A stretch of DNA of 64,000 bases from Bacillus sp. FJAT-14578 (GCF_000504165.1 NZ_AYSE01000005.1:1-64000), one strand, 5' to 3'; counted from the first letter of the stretch, positions 11,891 through 22,491 are shown. Notes: generated by a model not told the origin, from the letters alone. Numbers and translations are program-made.

Positions 11891-12664
11891 ATGAAAAAGA
11901 GGCTGTTATTTGGCTTATTACTTGTACTTTTAGTCTCATTCATGGCTGGTTGTACACAGGTTAATGAACCCATTACTCCTGATAGTAAGGGGTTTTGGAA
12001 TGAGTACGTAGTGTATCCGCTTTCTATGGTCATTATTTATTTTGCGGAGTTGTTTGGCAATAGTTACGGTTTATCGATTGTAATTGTTACGGTTTTCATT
12101 CGTTTAATCCTGTTGCCGTTGATGATTAAGCAGACAAAAAGCTCAAAAGCGATGCAGGCGCTTCAACCTGAGATGCAAAAACTAAAAGAAAAGTACAGCT
12201 CAAAGGATGCGAAAACTCAACAGAAATTGCAGCAAGAAACCATGCAACTTTTCCAACAACATGGGGTCAATCCGCTTGCTGGATGTTTACCACTAGTTGT
12301 CCAAATGCCTATTTTAATTGGGTTTTTCCATGCTATTACTCGCACGGAAGAAATTGCGAGTCATAACTTTCTTTGGTTTGACTTGGGGGAAGCGGATCCA
12401 TTTTTCATTCTTCCGCTTGTTGCAGGAGCCACAACGTTCATTCAACAAAAAATGATGATGGCGGGAACAGAAAATCAAAACCCGCAAATGGCGATGATGC
12501 TATGGTTAATGCCAATTATGATTATTGTTTTTGCCATTAATTTCCCTGCAGCGCTCTCATTGTATTGGGTAGTGGGAAATATCTTTATGATTGTCCAAAC
12601 TTATTTTATAAAGGGACCCGAATTAAAAGCGTCGGTCCGTGAATCGGGTGGAACGAAAAAGTGA
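11891..12664 (+). CDS. yidC: Membrane protein insertase YidC1 / SpoIIIJ
   Basis: 257 aa lipoprotein of the YidC/Oxa1/Alb3 family. It inserts membrane proteins with or without SecYEG and, in Bacillus, supports the SpoIIIA-SpoIIQ channel during sporulation. The signal peptide ends in lipobox MAGC with the acylated cysteine at residue 21. Five membrane segments follow, and the conserved hydrophilic-groove arginine is R71 ([11 protein letters not shown]). The stop codon overlaps the jag start by four bases, indicating translational coupling. Confidence 0.96.
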   Translation: MKKRLLFGLLLVLLVSFMAGCTQVNEPITPDSKGFWNEYVVYPLSMVIIYFAELFGNSYGLSIVIVTVFIRLILLPLMIKQTKSSKAMQALQPEMQKLKEKYSSKDAKTQQKLQQETMQLFQQHGVNPLAGCLPLVVQMPILIGFFHAITRTEEIASHNFLWFDLGEADPFFILPLVAGATTFIQQKMMMAGTENQNPQMAMMLWLMPIMIIVFAINFPAALSLYWVVGNIFMIVQTYFIKGPELKASVRESGGTKK

Positions 12665-13284
12665 ATAAAGTAACCGCTGAAGGTCAAAATGTAGAGGAAG
12701 CTGTCAAAAATGGATTAAGTACATTGGGTATTTCCCGAGATAAAGCGACTATTCGTGTAGTAGATGAAGGAAAAAGAGGATTTCTTGGATTATGGAAGTC
12801 GCGTCCTGCTGTCGTGGAAATTGAAAGAGTAATCGATCCAATTGAAGAGGCTGCTCATTTTCTTAAGGCAGTTGCAAGTGAAATGGGTATGCGTGTTCAT
12901 ATAGAAATTTCACAAAAAGGAAAGCAACATGAGTTTCACTTGAGCGGTGAAAACATGGGTATTCTTATTGGGAAAAGAGGACAAACAATCAATGCTTTGG
13001 AGTTATTAACCCAGCTCGTCGCGAATCGTTATTCCAACGAATATTTAACCATCACTTTAGATCCTGAGGGATATAAAGAGCGGAGAAGGGAAACGTTGGA
13101 AAACCTAGCGAAAAAATTGGCTGCTCAAGTGTCGAAAACATCCCAAAAAGTGGTTCTTGAACCTATGCCGGCCCATGAACGAAAAATCATTCATCAAACA
13201 TTGAAAAATCACCCTTTAGTGAAAACTTCCTCTATTGAGGAAGGAGCAAAACGAAAAGTAGTTCTTGAACCTATTATACGTTAA
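12661..13284 (+). CDS. jag: RNA-binding protein Jag / KhpB (SpoIIIJ-associated)
   Basis: 207 aa. The N-terminal Jag domain covers residues 1-50 ([14 protein letters not shown], then [19 protein letters not shown]). A KH-type domain (about 75-135) has the [11 protein letters not shown] loop, and an R3H domain lies at the C-terminus. It binds RNA and is linked to cell elongation control with KhpA. The start is GTG overlapping the yidC stop. A terminator follows. Confidence 0.95.
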   Translation: MNKVTAEGQNVEEAVKNGLSTLGISRDKATIRVVDEGKRGFLGLWKSRPAVVEIERVIDPIEEAAHFLKAVASEMGMRVHIEISQKGKQHEFHLSGENMGILIGKRGQTINALELLTQLVANRYSNEYLTITLDPEGYKERRRETLENLAKKLAAQVSKTSQKVVLEPMPAHERKIIHQTLKNHPLVKTSSIEEGAKRKVVLEPIIR

Positions 13285-13314
13285 AAAGCTTTGGGCATGC
13301 CTGAAGCTTTTTTT
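13283..13314 (+). terminator. jag terminator
   Basis: AAAAAGCTT pairs with AAGCTTTTT around an inner GGCATGCC palindrome, followed by T residues. Confidence 0.75.
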
Positions 13315-13390
13315 ATTTGGCTTTTTCATGACAAATGGCGATTTTGTAAGCTTTTAGAGAAAGCCGAAAGTGCCAAGAAGAATATAATTG

Positions 13391-13450
13391 TTATTCACAT
13401 GTGGATAAGTTACAATAATGATTGCTGTTTTAAGATAAGGGTGTGAATAA
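13391..13450 (+). promoter_or_regulatory. DnaA-box cluster upstream of mnmE
   Basis: TTATTCACA (13391-13399) abuts a perfect box TGTGGATAA (13400-13408), and TGTGAATAA follows at 13442-13450. B. subtilis has a DnaA-binding region at this position (upstream of trmE/mnmE). The rest of the 370-base gap 13285-13654 is AT-rich and shows no other gene. Confidence 0.7.
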
Positions 13451-13654
13451 GTATCGTTTTGCTTATTATTATATCAAGGGCCAGTTTCTTCTGTTTAAAT
13501 ATGAAGTATGATATGCTAAGAAGTTAGGAATAGCATATATTTTTTTGTTTTCATTTCCGTAAAAATGTAAACGATAATAAATAAGGAAAAAGATAGACGA
13601 ACCGTTATCGTTTGAATAAATATTGTCATGTTACCGAAAAGGGGTGAAGAAGAG

Positions 13655-15043
13655 ATGTTAGATTTTGATACAATTGCGGCCATTTCAACTCCAATGGGTG
13701 AGGGGGCTATTGCTATAGTTCGTTTAAGCGGTGATGAAGCTATCCCCATTGCTAACCGTATTTTTAAAAGTCCATCAGGAAAGAATCTGTTAGAAGTTCC
13801 GTCCCATACGATTCATTATGGCCATATTATAGATCCGCAATCGAATCAAAAAATTGAAGAAGTGATGCTTGCTCTCATGAAAGGCCCTAAAACTTTCACG
13901 CGTGAAGATGTGGTCGAAATCAATTGTCACGGCGGATTGGTATCGGTCAATCGTGTTTTACAATTAGTACTAGCAAATGGTGCGCGTTTAGCCGACCCTG
14001 GAGAGTTCACAAAGCGGGCTTTTTTAAATGGAAGAATCGATTTATCTCAAGCGGAAGCTGTGATGGACTTAATTCGTGCCAAAACAGATAAGGCAATGAA
14101 TGTTGCTCTTAATCAGATGGAAGGGCGCCTATCGAATTTAATCCGCAGGCTTAGACAGGAGATTTTGGAGACGTTGGCGCACGTGGAAGTGAATATTGAT
14201 TATCCTGAATATGATGACGTCGAAGAAATGACTCATACAATGTTAGTTGAAAGGGCAACGAAAGTAAAAATTGAAATCGAAAGGCTGCTACGAACATCTC
14301 AACAAGGAAAAATTTTGCGTGAAGGCCTAGCGACAGTGATTGTAGGGCGTCCTAATGTCGGGAAATCCTCTCTTTTGAATAGTCTTGTTCATGATACAAA
14401 AGCCATTGTCACAGATATACCGGGCACAACACGCGATGTGATTGAAGAGTACGTAAATGTAAGAGGAGTACCATTGAGATTGGTCGATACGGCAGGTATT
14501 AGGGAGACAGAAGATATTGTCGAACGTATCGGGGTCGAACGTTCTCGCCAATACTTAAAGCAAGCTGATTTAATTTTACTTGTTTTAAACTATCATGATG
14601 TTTTAACAAAAGAAGACGAGCAACTTTTTGAAGCAGTACAAGGGATGGACTTTATTGTTATAGTAAATAAAACAGACCTTTCCCCTAAAATTGATATGGA
14701 TAGAGTCAAGGAAATGGCAGGAAATCATTCAATCGTTACCACTTCACTATTAGAAGAAAGAGGAATCGATGAGCTTGAAGAAGCTATTGCTTCTTTATTC
14801 TTTGAGGGATCTGTCGAAGCCCATGATTTAACGTATGTATCTAATACTCGACATATTGCGCTGCTCACTCAAGCTAAACAGGCCATTGAGGAAGCATTGG
14901 CGGGAGTGGAGAATGGTGTGCCGATCGATATTGTACAAATTGATTTAACAAGAACGTGGGAGCTGTTAGGCGAAGTCATTGGAGAAGCGGTTCATGAAAG
15001 CTTAATTGACCAGCTGTTTTCACAGTTCTGTTTAGGGAAATAA
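13655..15043 (+). CDS. mnmE: tRNA modification GTPase MnmE
   Basis: 462 aa. With MnmG it adds the (carboxy)aminomethyl group at U34 of certain tRNAs. The N-terminal tetrahydrofolate-binding domain covers residues 1-115, a helical domain follows, and an inserted G domain has [25 protein letters not shown] and NKTD. The C-terminus is FCLGK with the conserved cysteine. The frame opens earlier at 13628, but GGGGTG at 13641 is eight bases from ATG 13655, and homologues start here. It is 15 bases from mnmG, in one operon. Confidence 0.97.
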   Translation: MLDFDTIAAISTPMGEGAIAIVRLSGDEAIPIANRIFKSPSGKNLLEVPSHTIHYGHIIDPQSNQKIEEVMLALMKGPKTFTREDVVEINCHGGLVSVNRVLQLVLANGARLADPGEFTKRAFLNGRIDLSQAEAVMDLIRAKTDKAMNVALNQMEGRLSNLIRRLRQEILETLAHVEVNIDYPEYDDVEEMTHTMLVERATKVKIEIERLLRTSQQGKILREGLATVIVGRPNVGKSSLLNSLVHDTKAIVTDIPGTTRDVIEEYVNVRGVPLRLVDTAGIRETEDIVERIGVERSRQYLKQADLILLVLNYHDVLTKEDEQLFEAVQGMDFIVIVNKTDLSPKIDMDRVKEMAGNHSIVTTSLLEERGIDELEEAIASLFFEGSVEAHDLTYVSNTRHIALLTQAKQAIEEALAGVENGVPIDIVQIDLTRTWELLGEVIGEAVHESLIDQLFSQFCLGK

Positions 15044-15058
15044 AAAGGAGGTATATAC

Positions 15059-16951
15059 ATGAACTATCAATATGATGGAGGCAATTATGATGTGATTATC
15101 ATCGGTGCCGGCCATGCAGGCTGTGAGGCCGCACTCGCTTCTGCCAGAATGGGGGCAAAGACATTAGCATTAACCATTAATTTGGATATGGTAGCATTCA
15201 TGCCCTGCAACCCTTCCGTAGGTGGGCCCGCCAAAGGGATTGTAGTACGGGAGATTGATGCTCTAGGCGGAGAAATGGGGAAAAATATTGATAAAACTCA
15301 TATTCAAATGAGAATGTTAAACACGGGAAAAGGTCCAGCGGTTCGTGCATTACGTGCCCAGGCGGATAAATTTTTATATCAGCACGAGATGAAAAAAACG
15401 CTTGAGCATGAACCAAACCTAACATTGATGCAAGGAATGGTGGAACATCTTGTAGTAGAGGATGGAGTGTGTAAAGGTGTAATCACACAAACAGGTGCGA
15501 AATATACAGCTAAAGCAGTCGTTATCACTACAGGAACATTCCTTAGAGGAGAAATTATTTTAGGGCAACTTAAGTACTCCAGCGGACCCAACAATCAGCA
15601 GCCATCTATTAAGCTGTCGGAACACTTGCAAGAACTTGGATTTGAATTAGCACGGTTCAAGACAGGTACTCCTCCTCGTGTCAATAGTCATACCATTGAT
15701 TATAGCAAGACGGAAATCCAGCCAGGGGACGAAGTGCCTCGTGCATTTTCATATGAAACCACAAAATATATTACCGATCAGCTTCCTTGTTGGTTAACTT
15801 ATACAAGTGAAAAAACCCATCAAATCATTGATGAGAATCTGCATCTTTCGCCAATGTATTCAGGGATGATTAAAGGGACAGGGCCGCGCTATTGTCCGTC
15901 TATTGAAGATAAAGTCGTACGTTTTAATGATAAGCCGCGCCATCAAATTTTCCTTGAGCCGGAAGGGCGGAATACGGAGGAAGTGTATGTGCAGGGCCTT
16001 TCTACTAGCTTGCCGGAGCACGTGCAGCGCCAAATTCTTTCGACTATCCCTGGACTTGAAAACGTGCAAATGATGCGTGCGGGATATGCTATTGAATATG
16101 ATGCGATTGTTCCGACTCAACTATGGCCAACACTAGAAACAAAAGTAGTGAAAAATCTTTATACAGCCGGCCAGATCAATGGTACATCCGGGTATGAAGA
16201 GGCAGCTGGCCAAGGATTGATGGCTGGAATTAATGCTGCTTGTAATGCATTAGAAAAAGAAGAAGTCATTTTGGGCCGCTCAGATGCCTACATTGGAGTC
16301 CTGATCGATGACCTAGTGACGAAAGGGACAAATGAGCCATATCGTCTATTAACTTCTAGAGCAGAATACCGATTATTATTACGTCATGATAATGCCGATT
16401 TGCGCTTGACGGATATTGGCCACAAAATTGGATTGATTTCTGAAGAACGTTACGGACAATTTTTAGCTAAAAAAGAACAAATTGAGCAAGAGAAAGAGCG
16501 TTTGCATTCTATTATTATCAAACCAACTGCTGAGGTGCAGCAATTGATTCGAGAAGCAGGCGGAAGCGAACTAAAAGATGGTATTCGCGGTATTGATTTA
16601 TTGAAACGCCCTGAAATGACATATGAACATATACGTAAAATGATCCCGGCGGAGACGGATATCTCTGAAGATGTGGCGGAACAAGTGGAAATTCAAGTGA
16701 AGTATGAGGGATACATCCAAAAATCACTTCAGCAAGTAGAACGTTTAAAGAAACTTGAAGATAAAAAGATTCCAGAAGATATTGATTACGAAGCTATAAA
16801 CGGATTGGCGACAGAAGCGAAGCAAAAGCTGAAGCAAGTAAGGCCATTGACTGTGGCCCAAGCATCACGCATTTCAGGTGTAAATCCGGCTGATGTTTCT
16901 ATTTTGTTAGTATATATTGAACAAGGGCGTATCGCTAAAATCTCTGGATAA
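15059..16951 (+). CDS. mnmG: tRNA uridine-5-carboxymethylaminomethyl enzyme MnmG
   Basis: 630 aa FAD-dependent partner of MnmE (GidA). The dinucleotide-binding motif [17 protein letters not shown] is at residues 17-33. The conserved [11 protein letters not shown] and [13 protein letters not shown] segments are present, and the C-terminal helical domain binds MnmE. It has a strong AAGGAGG ribosome binding site and lies between mnmE and rsmG. Confidence 0.97.
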   Translation: MNYQYDGGNYDVIIIGAGHAGCEAALASARMGAKTLALTINLDMVAFMPCNPSVGGPAKGIVVREIDALGGEMGKNIDKTHIQMRMLNTGKGPAVRALRAQADKFLYQHEMKKTLEHEPNLTLMQGMVEHLVVEDGVCKGVITQTGAKYTAKAVVITTGTFLRGEIILGQLKYSSGPNNQQPSIKLSEHLQELGFELARFKTGTPPRVNSHTIDYSKTEIQPGDEVPRAFSYETTKYITDQLPCWLTYTSEKTHQIIDENLHLSPMYSGMIKGTGPRYCPSIEDKVVRFNDKPRHQIFLEPEGRNTEEVYVQGLSTSLPEHVQRQILSTIPGLENVQMMRAGYAIEYDAIVPTQLWPTLETKVVKNLYTAGQINGTSGYEEAAGQGLMAGINAACNALEKEEVILGRSDAYIGVLIDDLVTKGTNEPYRLLTSRAEYRLLLRHDNADLRLTDIGHKIGLISEERYGQFLAKKEQIEQEKERLHSIIIKPTAEVQQLIREAGGSELKDGIRGIDLLKRPEMTYEHIRKMIPAETDISEDVAEQVEIQVKYEGYIQKSLQQVERLKKLEDKKIPEDIDYEAINGLATEAKQKLKQVRPLTVAQASRISGVNPADVSILLVYIEQGRIAKISG

Positions 16952-16987
16952 CCTAATAGGAGTATGAAATGATGAAAGGAATTTCCA

Positions 16988-17704
16988 ATGAATAAAGAAC
17001 AATTTAAGAAGCTCCTTCAAGCGAAGGGAATTGAACTTTCGGATGAACAGCTGGCACAATTTGACTTGTACTATGAGACGTTAGTGGAATGGAACGAAAA
17101 GATGAATCTGACGGCTATTACGGAGTATGAAGAAGTATTAGAAAAACACTTCTTTGATTCAGTGTCCCTTGCTTTTTCTGTTGACCTTGCAAAAGTCGGA
17201 CATATATGTGATGTAGGAGCGGGAGCAGGATTTCCAAGTATTCCTTTAAAGATTTGTTTTCCTCACCTGCACATAAGTATTGTGGATTCATTGCAAAAAA
17301 GGATTACTTTCTTATCTCATCTAGTAGAAAAGCTGAAGTTGGAGAATGTTCATTTATACCATGACCGTGCAGAAATATTCGGGAAAAATCCAGCTCACCG
17401 CGAAAGCTTTGATTTAGTTACAGCAAGAGCTGTCGCAAGGATTTCTGTATTGAATGAGTTTTGTTTACCCCTTGTAAAAGAAAAAGGAATGTTTATTGCC
17501 ATGAAAGGTGCGACTGCTTTAGAAGAGCTGGAAAAAGGGAAAAAGTCGATGAAATTATTAGGTGGAGAGCTTCAATGGGTTGAGCAATTATATTTGCCAT
17601 TCGAAAAAAGCGAACGACATATTATCGGGATAAAAAAAGTGCAAAAAACGCCTAAAAAATACCCTAGAAAACCAGGTACTCCTCTTAAAATGCCGATTGA
17701 ATAA
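16988..17704 (+). CDS. rsmG: 16S rRNA m7G527 methyltransferase RsmG
   Basis: 238 aa. This SAM-dependent enzyme (GidB) methylates the 530 loop of 16S rRNA; its loss gives low-level streptomycin resistance in several bacteria. The SAM-binding motif is [15 protein letters not shown] near residues 77-91, and TARAVA near the active site is conserved. It ends with a basic tail typical of the Bacillus form. It is the last gene of the mnmE-mnmG-rsmG unit. Confidence 0.96.
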   Translation: MNKEQFKKLLQAKGIELSDEQLAQFDLYYETLVEWNEKMNLTAITEYEEVLEKHFFDSVSLAFSVDLAKVGHICDVGAGAGFPSIPLKICFPHLHISIVDSLQKRITFLSHLVEKLKLENVHLYHDRAEIFGKNPAHRESFDLVTARAVARISVLNEFCLPLVKEKGMFIAMKGATALEELEKGKKSMKLLGGELQWVEQLYLPFEKSERHIIGIKKVQKTPKKYPRKPGTPLKMPIE

Positions 17705-17710
17705 AATAAG

Positions 17711-17901
17711 ACAAGCGAAGGGATCGTTCAAGCTTGAGACGGTTTCAGCTTAATGGAGGGATTGCGATCCAAAAGACTGACTCGTACCTCCTGTACTTCA
17801 AAACTTCTGCATGGGTAACATTTTAAGATTTAGGATGCAGAAGCAAAAAGACCGAAGAGTAGGAGTCATAAGCGAAGAACTTCCCAGCTTATCTTTTTTT
17901 A
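17711..17901 (+). ncRNA. Unidentified structured RNA candidate
   Basis: Between rsmG and noc the plus strand can fold into consecutive helices. GGATCG (17721) pairs with CGATCC (17765) around an AAGC(T)TGA/TCAGCTT hairpin. GACTC (17779) pairs with GAGTC (17863) around a nine-bp CTTCTGCAT (17804)/ATGCAGAAG (17835) hairpin. ATAAGC (17868) pairs with GCTTAT (17887), followed by a T run, as in an intrinsic terminator. No long reading frame fits. It could be a small RNA or the structured 3' end of the rsmG message. I do not recognise the family. Confidence 0.45.
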
Positions 17902-17915
17902 GTTAGAAAAAGGGT

Positions 17916-17951
17916 GATACACCAATGTTTCATATGAAGCATTGGTGTATC
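17916..17951 (+). terminator. Hairpin upstream of noc
   Basis: A perfect 12-bp stem GATACACCAATG / CATTGGTGTATC with a 12-base loop, followed by a T-rich stretch (CTCTTCCATTTTC) but no clean T run. It may be a second termination signal before noc. Confidence 0.5.
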
Positions 17952-18038
17952 TCTTCCATTTTCTTTGGATAAAAAGCAGGAAATGAAGTATAAATATCGA
18001 AATATTAAGTGGGATTTTCCTGAAGGTGGTGTAGGACT

Positions 18039-18929
18039 ATGAAATCTGCTTTCTCACGCTTTTTTAATTTGAAGGAAAAAAATGAAGTAGAACAAGAACA
18101 AGAACAAGAACAAGAACAAGAAGTAGAGTTACTGGAAGAAGAAACAGTCATTAAAGAAGAAATTAAGCAAATACCAGTTTTAACTATTATACCTAATCGA
18201 TATCAGCCGCGTACCGTATTCAATGAGCATAAAATTGAGGAATTGGCACTTACCATTCGGACACATGGAATTATCCAGCCGATTGTCGTAAGAGAGATAG
18301 AAGATGGCTTATATGAATTAATTGCCGGGGAAAGAAGATGGCGTGCGGTTCAAAGCTTAAGATGGGAGACTATTCCTGCAATAGTTAAACAGCTTGATGA
18401 TACCGAAACTGCTTCTGTTGCACTGATTGAAAATCTTCAGCGTGAAGAATTGACAGCCATTGAAGAAGCACTTGCCTACGTTAAACTCATTGAACTACAT
18501 AATTTGACGCAAGAAGCGCTGGCCCAGCGGCTTGGAAAAGGGCAGTCAACGGTGGCAAATAAGCTTCGTTTATTAAAATTGCCAACTCCAATTCAAGAAG
18601 CCATCAAACAAAAGACAATTACGGAACGGCATGCTCGTGCTTTAATTCCTTTAAAGAGTGAAGAAAAGCAGCTGGCCGTTTTACAGGAGATTCTTGAAAA
18701 ACAGTTCAATGTAAAGCAAACAGAAGAAAGAGTAGTGAAATTGCTCGAACAACAAGTGGTGAAACCGAAGGCAAAAAGAAAATCGCTTAGTAAAGATATG
18801 AGAATAGCCATTAATACAATTCGCCAATCTTTATCTATGGTAACAGATAGTGGCATTTCCATTGATTCGAAGGAAGAAGAGTTTGAAGAGTATTATCAAA
18901 TTACAATTAAAGTTCCTAAAAAACCATAG
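18039..18929 (+). CDS. noc: Nucleoid occlusion protein Noc
   Basis: 296 aa ParB paralogue that blocks division over the nucleoid. The N-terminus [15 protein letters not shown] resembles the membrane-targeting amphipathic helix of Noc. It is followed by a tandem EQ repeat (residues ~16-28) coded by a repeated GAACAA hexamer. The ParB/CTPase domain has GERRWRA. The helix-turn-helix follows [14 protein letters not shown] ([20 protein letters not shown]). The C-terminal dimer domain is present. It is distinguished from Spo0J by its N-terminus and by its position next to rsmG. Confidence 0.95.
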   Translation: MKSAFSRFFNLKEKNEVEQEQEQEQEQEVELLEEETVIKEEIKQIPVLTIIPNRYQPRTVFNEHKIEELALTIRTHGIIQPIVVREIEDGLYELIAGERRWRAVQSLRWETIPAIVKQLDDTETASVALIENLQREELTAIEEALAYVKLIELHNLTQEALAQRLGKGQSTVANKLRLLKLPTPIQEAIKQKTITERHARALIPLKSEEKQLAVLQEILEKQFNVKQTEERVVKLLEQQVVKPKAKRKSLSKDMRIAINTIRQSLSMVTDSGISIDSKEEEFEEYYQITIKVPKKP

Positions 18930-18942
18930 AGCAAGGCTTCAT

Positions 18943-18971
18943 CCTCATCTGAAAATAGGATGAGGTTTTTT
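18943..18971 (+). terminator. noc terminator
   Basis: CCTCATC pairs with GATGAGG around a nine-base loop, followed by six T residues. Confidence 0.8.
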
Positions 18972-19051
18972 ATCATATAAGAAAAATTCTGAAAATTAAT
19001 GGTAAAATAGAGATAAATAGATTTTCATGTAAAATGAGGGTAGGTGGCACC

Positions 19052-19834
19052 GTGGGTCAAATCATTGCGATCGCCAACCAAAAGGGTGGAGTTGGAAAAA
19101 CTACCACGGCGGTGAACTTAGGGGCATGTTTAGCATATCATGGGAAAAAAGTGTTATTAGTAGATGCAGATCCACAAGGGAATGCAACAAGCGGTGTGGG
19201 GATTTCCAAATCCGATGTAGATTTTTGCATTTACAACGTTATTGTAGAAGACACTGGTACAAAAGAAGTCATTTATCCTACCTCGGTGGAGGGGTTGGGT
19301 ATCATCCCCGCTACTATTCAATTGGCGGGAGCTGAGATTGAACTTGTATCAACGATGTCTAGAGAAGTACGGTTGAAAAGAGCTTTAGAAACAGTCAAAG
19401 AGCAGTTTGATTATATCATCATTGATTGTCCCCCTTCTTTGGGGCTTTTAACCATTAATGCTTTAACGGCCTCGGACTCTGTATTAATTCCTGTGCAATG
19501 TGAATTTTACGCTTTAGAAGGGCTCAGCCAGCTTCTAAATACAATCCGCCTTGTACAAAAGCATTTAAATTCTAACTTGCGTATTGAAGGGGTACTATTA
19601 ACCATGTTAGATGCAAGGACAAATTTAGGCCTTCAAGTGACGCAAGAAGTTAAAAAGTATTTTCAGGACCGGGTATATCAAACGATTATTCCAAGAAATG
19701 TTCGCTTAAGTGAAGCGCCTAGCCATGGAGAACCTGTTATTTTATATGATCCAAAATCTCGCGGAGCTGAAGTATATACGGAGCTTGCAAAGGAAGTGAT
19801 GTATAGTGGCGAAAGGGTTAGGGAAGGGAATTAA
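19052..19834 (+). CDS. soj: Chromosome partitioning ATPase Soj (ParA)
   Basis: 260 aa ParA-type ATPase. It has the deviant Walker A KGGVGKTT at residues ~10-17, DADPQGN, and IDCPPSLG. It acts with Spo0J in origin segregation and regulates DnaA. An in-frame ATG exists at 19034 but lacks a ribosome binding site; GTG 19052 follows AGGTGG and matches the N-terminus of homologues (GQIIAIANQKGG). It overlaps spo0J by 29 bases. Confidence 0.96.
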   Translation: MGQIIAIANQKGGVGKTTTAVNLGACLAYHGKKVLLVDADPQGNATSGVGISKSDVDFCIYNVIVEDTGTKEVIYPTSVEGLGIIPATIQLAGAEIELVSTMSREVRLKRALETVKEQFDYIIIDCPPSLGLLTINALTASDSVLIPVQCEFYALEGLSQLLNTIRLVQKHLNSNLRIEGVLLTMLDARTNLGLQVTQEVKKYFQDRVYQTIIPRNVRLSEAPSHGEPVILYDPKSRGAEVYTELAKEVMYSGERVREGN

Positions 19835-20663
19835 TGCTCTATTTGCAGGATTAGAGCTTCAAACAGAAGAATCTGTCCAAGAAATGAATATTCATGAATT
19901 GAGGCCTAATCCATATCAACCCCGTAAAGTGTTTAAGAAAGAAGCCATTGAAGAGTTAAAGGATTCCATTCTCCAGCATGGGATTTTACAGCCAATTGTG
20001 GTTAGAAAAAGCATTAAAGGGTATGAAATTGTCGTAGGGGAAAGAAGATTTCGAGCAGCGAAAGAAGCGGAATTGAATGCAGTCCCCGTTATCGTAAGGG
20101 ATTTATCGGAAAAGCAGATGATGGAACTGGCTCTGCTTGAAAATCTCCAGCGTGAAGATTTAACTCCTATTGAGGAGGCGCTGGCTTACCAAATGCTCAT
20201 GAAGCAGTTAAACGTCACCCAGGAGCAGTTAGCTTCCCGTCTAGGCAAGAGCCGTCCGCACATTGCTAATCATTTGCGTCTGCTTAATCTTCCGGAAAAT
20301 ATTCAAGATTTGATTTCCCATGGCCAATTATCCATGGGGCATGGAAGAGCTTTATTAAGTTTGAAAAATAAAGAGAATATTACATCCTTGGCACATAAGA
20401 CGTTGAAAGAAGGCTGGAATGTTCGACAATTGGAACAGCATATCGCTCAGTTAAATGAGAATGTTTCACGTGAAACAAAGAGTAAACCCCAAAAAGATAT
20501 ATTTATTAAAGAAACGGAAGCAGTTTTACGTGAAAGTTTAGGGACTTCCGTTACCATTAAACAAAATAAGTCAAAAGGGAAAATTGAAATTGAATTCTTT
20601 TCAAAAGACGATTTAGAGCGTTTGATTGAAATTTTCCAAGGTATAACGGCTAAAGACCAATAA
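19806..20663 (+). CDS. spo0J: Chromosome partitioning protein Spo0J (ParB)
   Basis: 285 aa CTP-dependent DNA clamp that binds parS, spreads and recruits SMC. It opens MAKGLGKGINALFAG, the Soj-stimulating N-terminal segment. The CTP-binding box reads GERRFRA, and the helix-turn-helix is QEQLASRLGKSRPHIANHLRL. The C-terminal dimerisation domain follows. The start is GTG, inside the end of soj, so the two are translationally coupled. The gene contains its own parS site. Confidence 0.97.
   Translation: MAKGLGKGINALFAGLELQTEESVQEMNIHELRPNPYQPRKVFKKEAIEELKDSILQHGILQPIVVRKSIKGYEIVVGERRFRAAKEAELNAVPVIVRDLSEKQMMELALLENLQREDLTPIEEALAYQMLMKQLNVTQEQLASRLGKSRPHIANHLRLLNLPENIQDLISHGQLSMGHGRALLSLKNKENITSLAHKTLKEGWNVRQLEQHIAQLNENVSRETKSKPQKDIFIKETEAVLRESLGTSVTIKQNKSKGKIEIEFFSKDDLERLIEIFQGITAKDQ
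20462..20477. other. parS centromere site in spo0J
   Basis: TGTTTCACGTGAAACA is a perfect 16-base parS palindrome. The B. subtilis spo0J gene also contains one. It is the nucleation point for Spo0J clamps. Confidence 0.95.
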
Positions 20664-20669
20664 GAAAGA

Positions 20670-20702
20670 AAATCTCTTTACGATATGTGAAGAGATTTTT
20701 TT
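20670..20702. terminator. Bidirectional terminator between spo0J and yyaC
   Basis: AAATCTCTT pairs with AAGAGATTT around an 11-base loop, with A and T runs on both sides. It serves convergent spo0J and yyaC. Confidence 0.8.
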
Positions 20703-21321
20703 ATGCTTTATATTTTCCGAAGCGCTGGAGAAAAGAAGTGTTTTTCTCTTGTAATGGAAACTGATAGCTGGCTTTTGCAATACTGTCGGCAATCAGGTCA
20801 GCCAGTTTCATGACTAAATATAAACGAGTATTTTGAAGAACAAAAAATTCCATAAACCCGCTGACATTTACAATCCCTGTCATATGAATATCCCCGACTG
20901 GGGGTAAATCCTTATTGACGCCGGCCCCAGGCTTTACTGGACCTATACCAATTGAAACAGTGCCGATATTTTTCATTTTCCCCAGGCAAGCATCAATCCC
21001 GATAATAAAAGGATTTTGATGAAACCGTTGAATTTGTTTAAGAGTATCGTTTAAGTTCATCGCGTGAATAGGTTCTTCCAATGTCCCATATACATGAAAG
21101 GAGGAAAGATTTCGAGCGGTCAGCTTCGTTCCTACTAACGGGCCTAAGGAATCACCAGTGGAACGGTCTGTACCGATACAAACAACTACCACCGGTCTAT
21201 GAGAATTAGTCGGCAAAAGAGATAATAAATGACGGCTTAACTGATAAGAAGCTTGTTCATCTTCATGGGAGACCCTCATACTTTGTTTTTGGTTGTCTAA
21301 AAGAGAAGGTTTTAGATTCAT
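20701..21321 (-). CDS. yyaC: Spore protease YyaC (DUF1256)
   Basis: 206 aa member of the YyaC/DUF1256 family, related to the GPR germination protease and found in spore formers. Recognisable features are VVCIGTDRSTGDSLGPLVG (about residues 48-66), GIDACLGK, and SIGIGPVKPGAGVNKDLPPVGD. The open frame extends to 21390, but AGGTGA is five bases ahead of ATG 21321, and this length matches B. subtilis (205 aa). Its presence supports a sporulating host. Confidence 0.92.
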   Translation of the reverse strand: MNLKPSLLDNQKQSMRVSHEDEQASYQLSRHLLSLLPTNSHRPVVVVCIGTDRSTGDSLGPLVGTKLTARNLSSFHVYGTLEEPIHAMNLNDTLKQIQRFHQNPFIIGIDACLGKMKNIGTVSIGIGPVKPGAGVNKDLPPVGDIHMTGIVNVSGFMEFFVLQNTRLYLVMKLADLIADSIAKASYQFPLQEKNTSFLQRFGKYKA

Positions 21322-21411
21322 AGAGTTCACCTCTTTTACATAGTAGTAACAGTATACGAAGATGTGTGGTTTTCTATACGTAGTTGCCAAAAAAAGATTG
21401 GGGGGAAGAAG

Positions 21412-22425
21412 ATGTGGGGATCTGGATTAAAATGGATGTTTTTGATTATGGGGACGATGATTGGAGCGGGTTATGCTTCGGGAAGAGAATTATGGCAATT
21501 TTTTGGAGAAGAAAGTGGACTGGCCATTCTATTATTTACTATCATTTTTTCCATCTCTTGTTATGTTGTCATGCTTATTAGTTATGAACAGAAAAGTGAA
21601 CATTTTCAGCCTGTGTTAAAGGTACTTGTAGGGAAAAGGTGGTCCATCATCTATGATGTTTTAATTTTATTTTATTTATTTACAACAACGGTCGTGATGA
21701 TTGCTGGCGGGGGGGCTACATTGCAGACATTTGAAATACCTTTTAGTGTAGGAATTAGCGTTTTTTCCGCTTTAGTGGCTTTAATTTTTATAAAAGGGAT
21801 AAAAGGAATGATTCAAGTTAATTCAGTCGTTATCCCTGTGTTGATTATAGGCCTCATTGCTGTGTTACTCATGTTTATGTTGAAAAATGGAAATCCATGG
21901 GCTTTAACTTGGACATCTCAAGCGAACTGGCCGGCTGGCTTTACCTTTACGGCACTAAATATTTTACCCCTTGTGGCAGTAATAGCAGCGATTGGGCAGG
22001 AAATTAAAAGTAAAAAGGAAATCGTAATTGCCAGTGTAGGAAGCGGTTTATTACTAGGAGTTATTTCTTTTGTTTATAATGAATCATTGATGCAAGTGGC
22101 GAGTGAACTGCCATTGTATGAAATTCCTCTTTTTGCAATTTTAAAATATTTCCCTTATATAATGCTCGTCTTTATGACGGTTTTGCTGTTAATTGCTATT
22201 TATACGACGGCAGTTTCTGGTGTTTTGGGGATGGTGACAAGAATTAATTATCAAAGTCGCCTTCCTATTTGGTTCACCTCTTGCTTTATTTTAGTGATTA
22301 TGATCCCTTTTACATATATTGGATTTTCTAACTTGATTTCTATTTTATACCCCATTTATGGATTGTTGAATCTCTATTTATTGACGGCTATTCTCCTCTA
22401 TCCTTTTATGAATCGCTACAAATGA
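21412..22425 (+). CDS. YkvI-like membrane protein
   Basis: 337 aa, with about ten predicted transmembrane segments. The first one carries MGTMIGAGYASGRELWQFF, the hallmark of the YkvI family, which is distantly related to amino-acid/LeuT-fold transporters. No substrate is known. The GGGGGAAG ribosome binding site favours ATG 21412 over the upstream in-frame start at 21364. It is transcribed divergently from yyaC. Confidence 0.85.
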   Translation: MWGSGLKWMFLIMGTMIGAGYASGRELWQFFGEESGLAILLFTIIFSISCYVVMLISYEQKSEHFQPVLKVLVGKRWSIIYDVLILFYLFTTTVVMIAGGGATLQTFEIPFSVGISVFSALVALIFIKGIKGMIQVNSVVIPVLIIGLIAVLLMFMLKNGNPWALTWTSQANWPAGFTFTALNILPLVAVIAAIGQEIKSKKEIVIASVGSGLLLGVISFVYNESLMQVASELPLYEIPLFAILKYFPYIMLVFMTVLLLIAIYTTAVSGVLGMVTRINYQSRLPIWFTSCFILVIMIPFTYIGFSNLISILYPIYGLLNLYLLTAILLYPFMNRYK

Positions 22426-22427
22426 AT

Positions 22428-22462
22428 AAAAAAACTTGTTAAAATGAAAAAATAAGTTTTTT
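22428..22462 (+). terminator. Weak terminator after the YkvI-like gene
   Basis: AAAAAACTT can pair with AAGTTTTTT across a 16-base loop. The stem is A/T-only apart from one pair, so it is weak. Confidence 0.45.
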
Positions 22463-22491
22463 ATTAATCAGAGAAAAGGAAGGTATGTATT

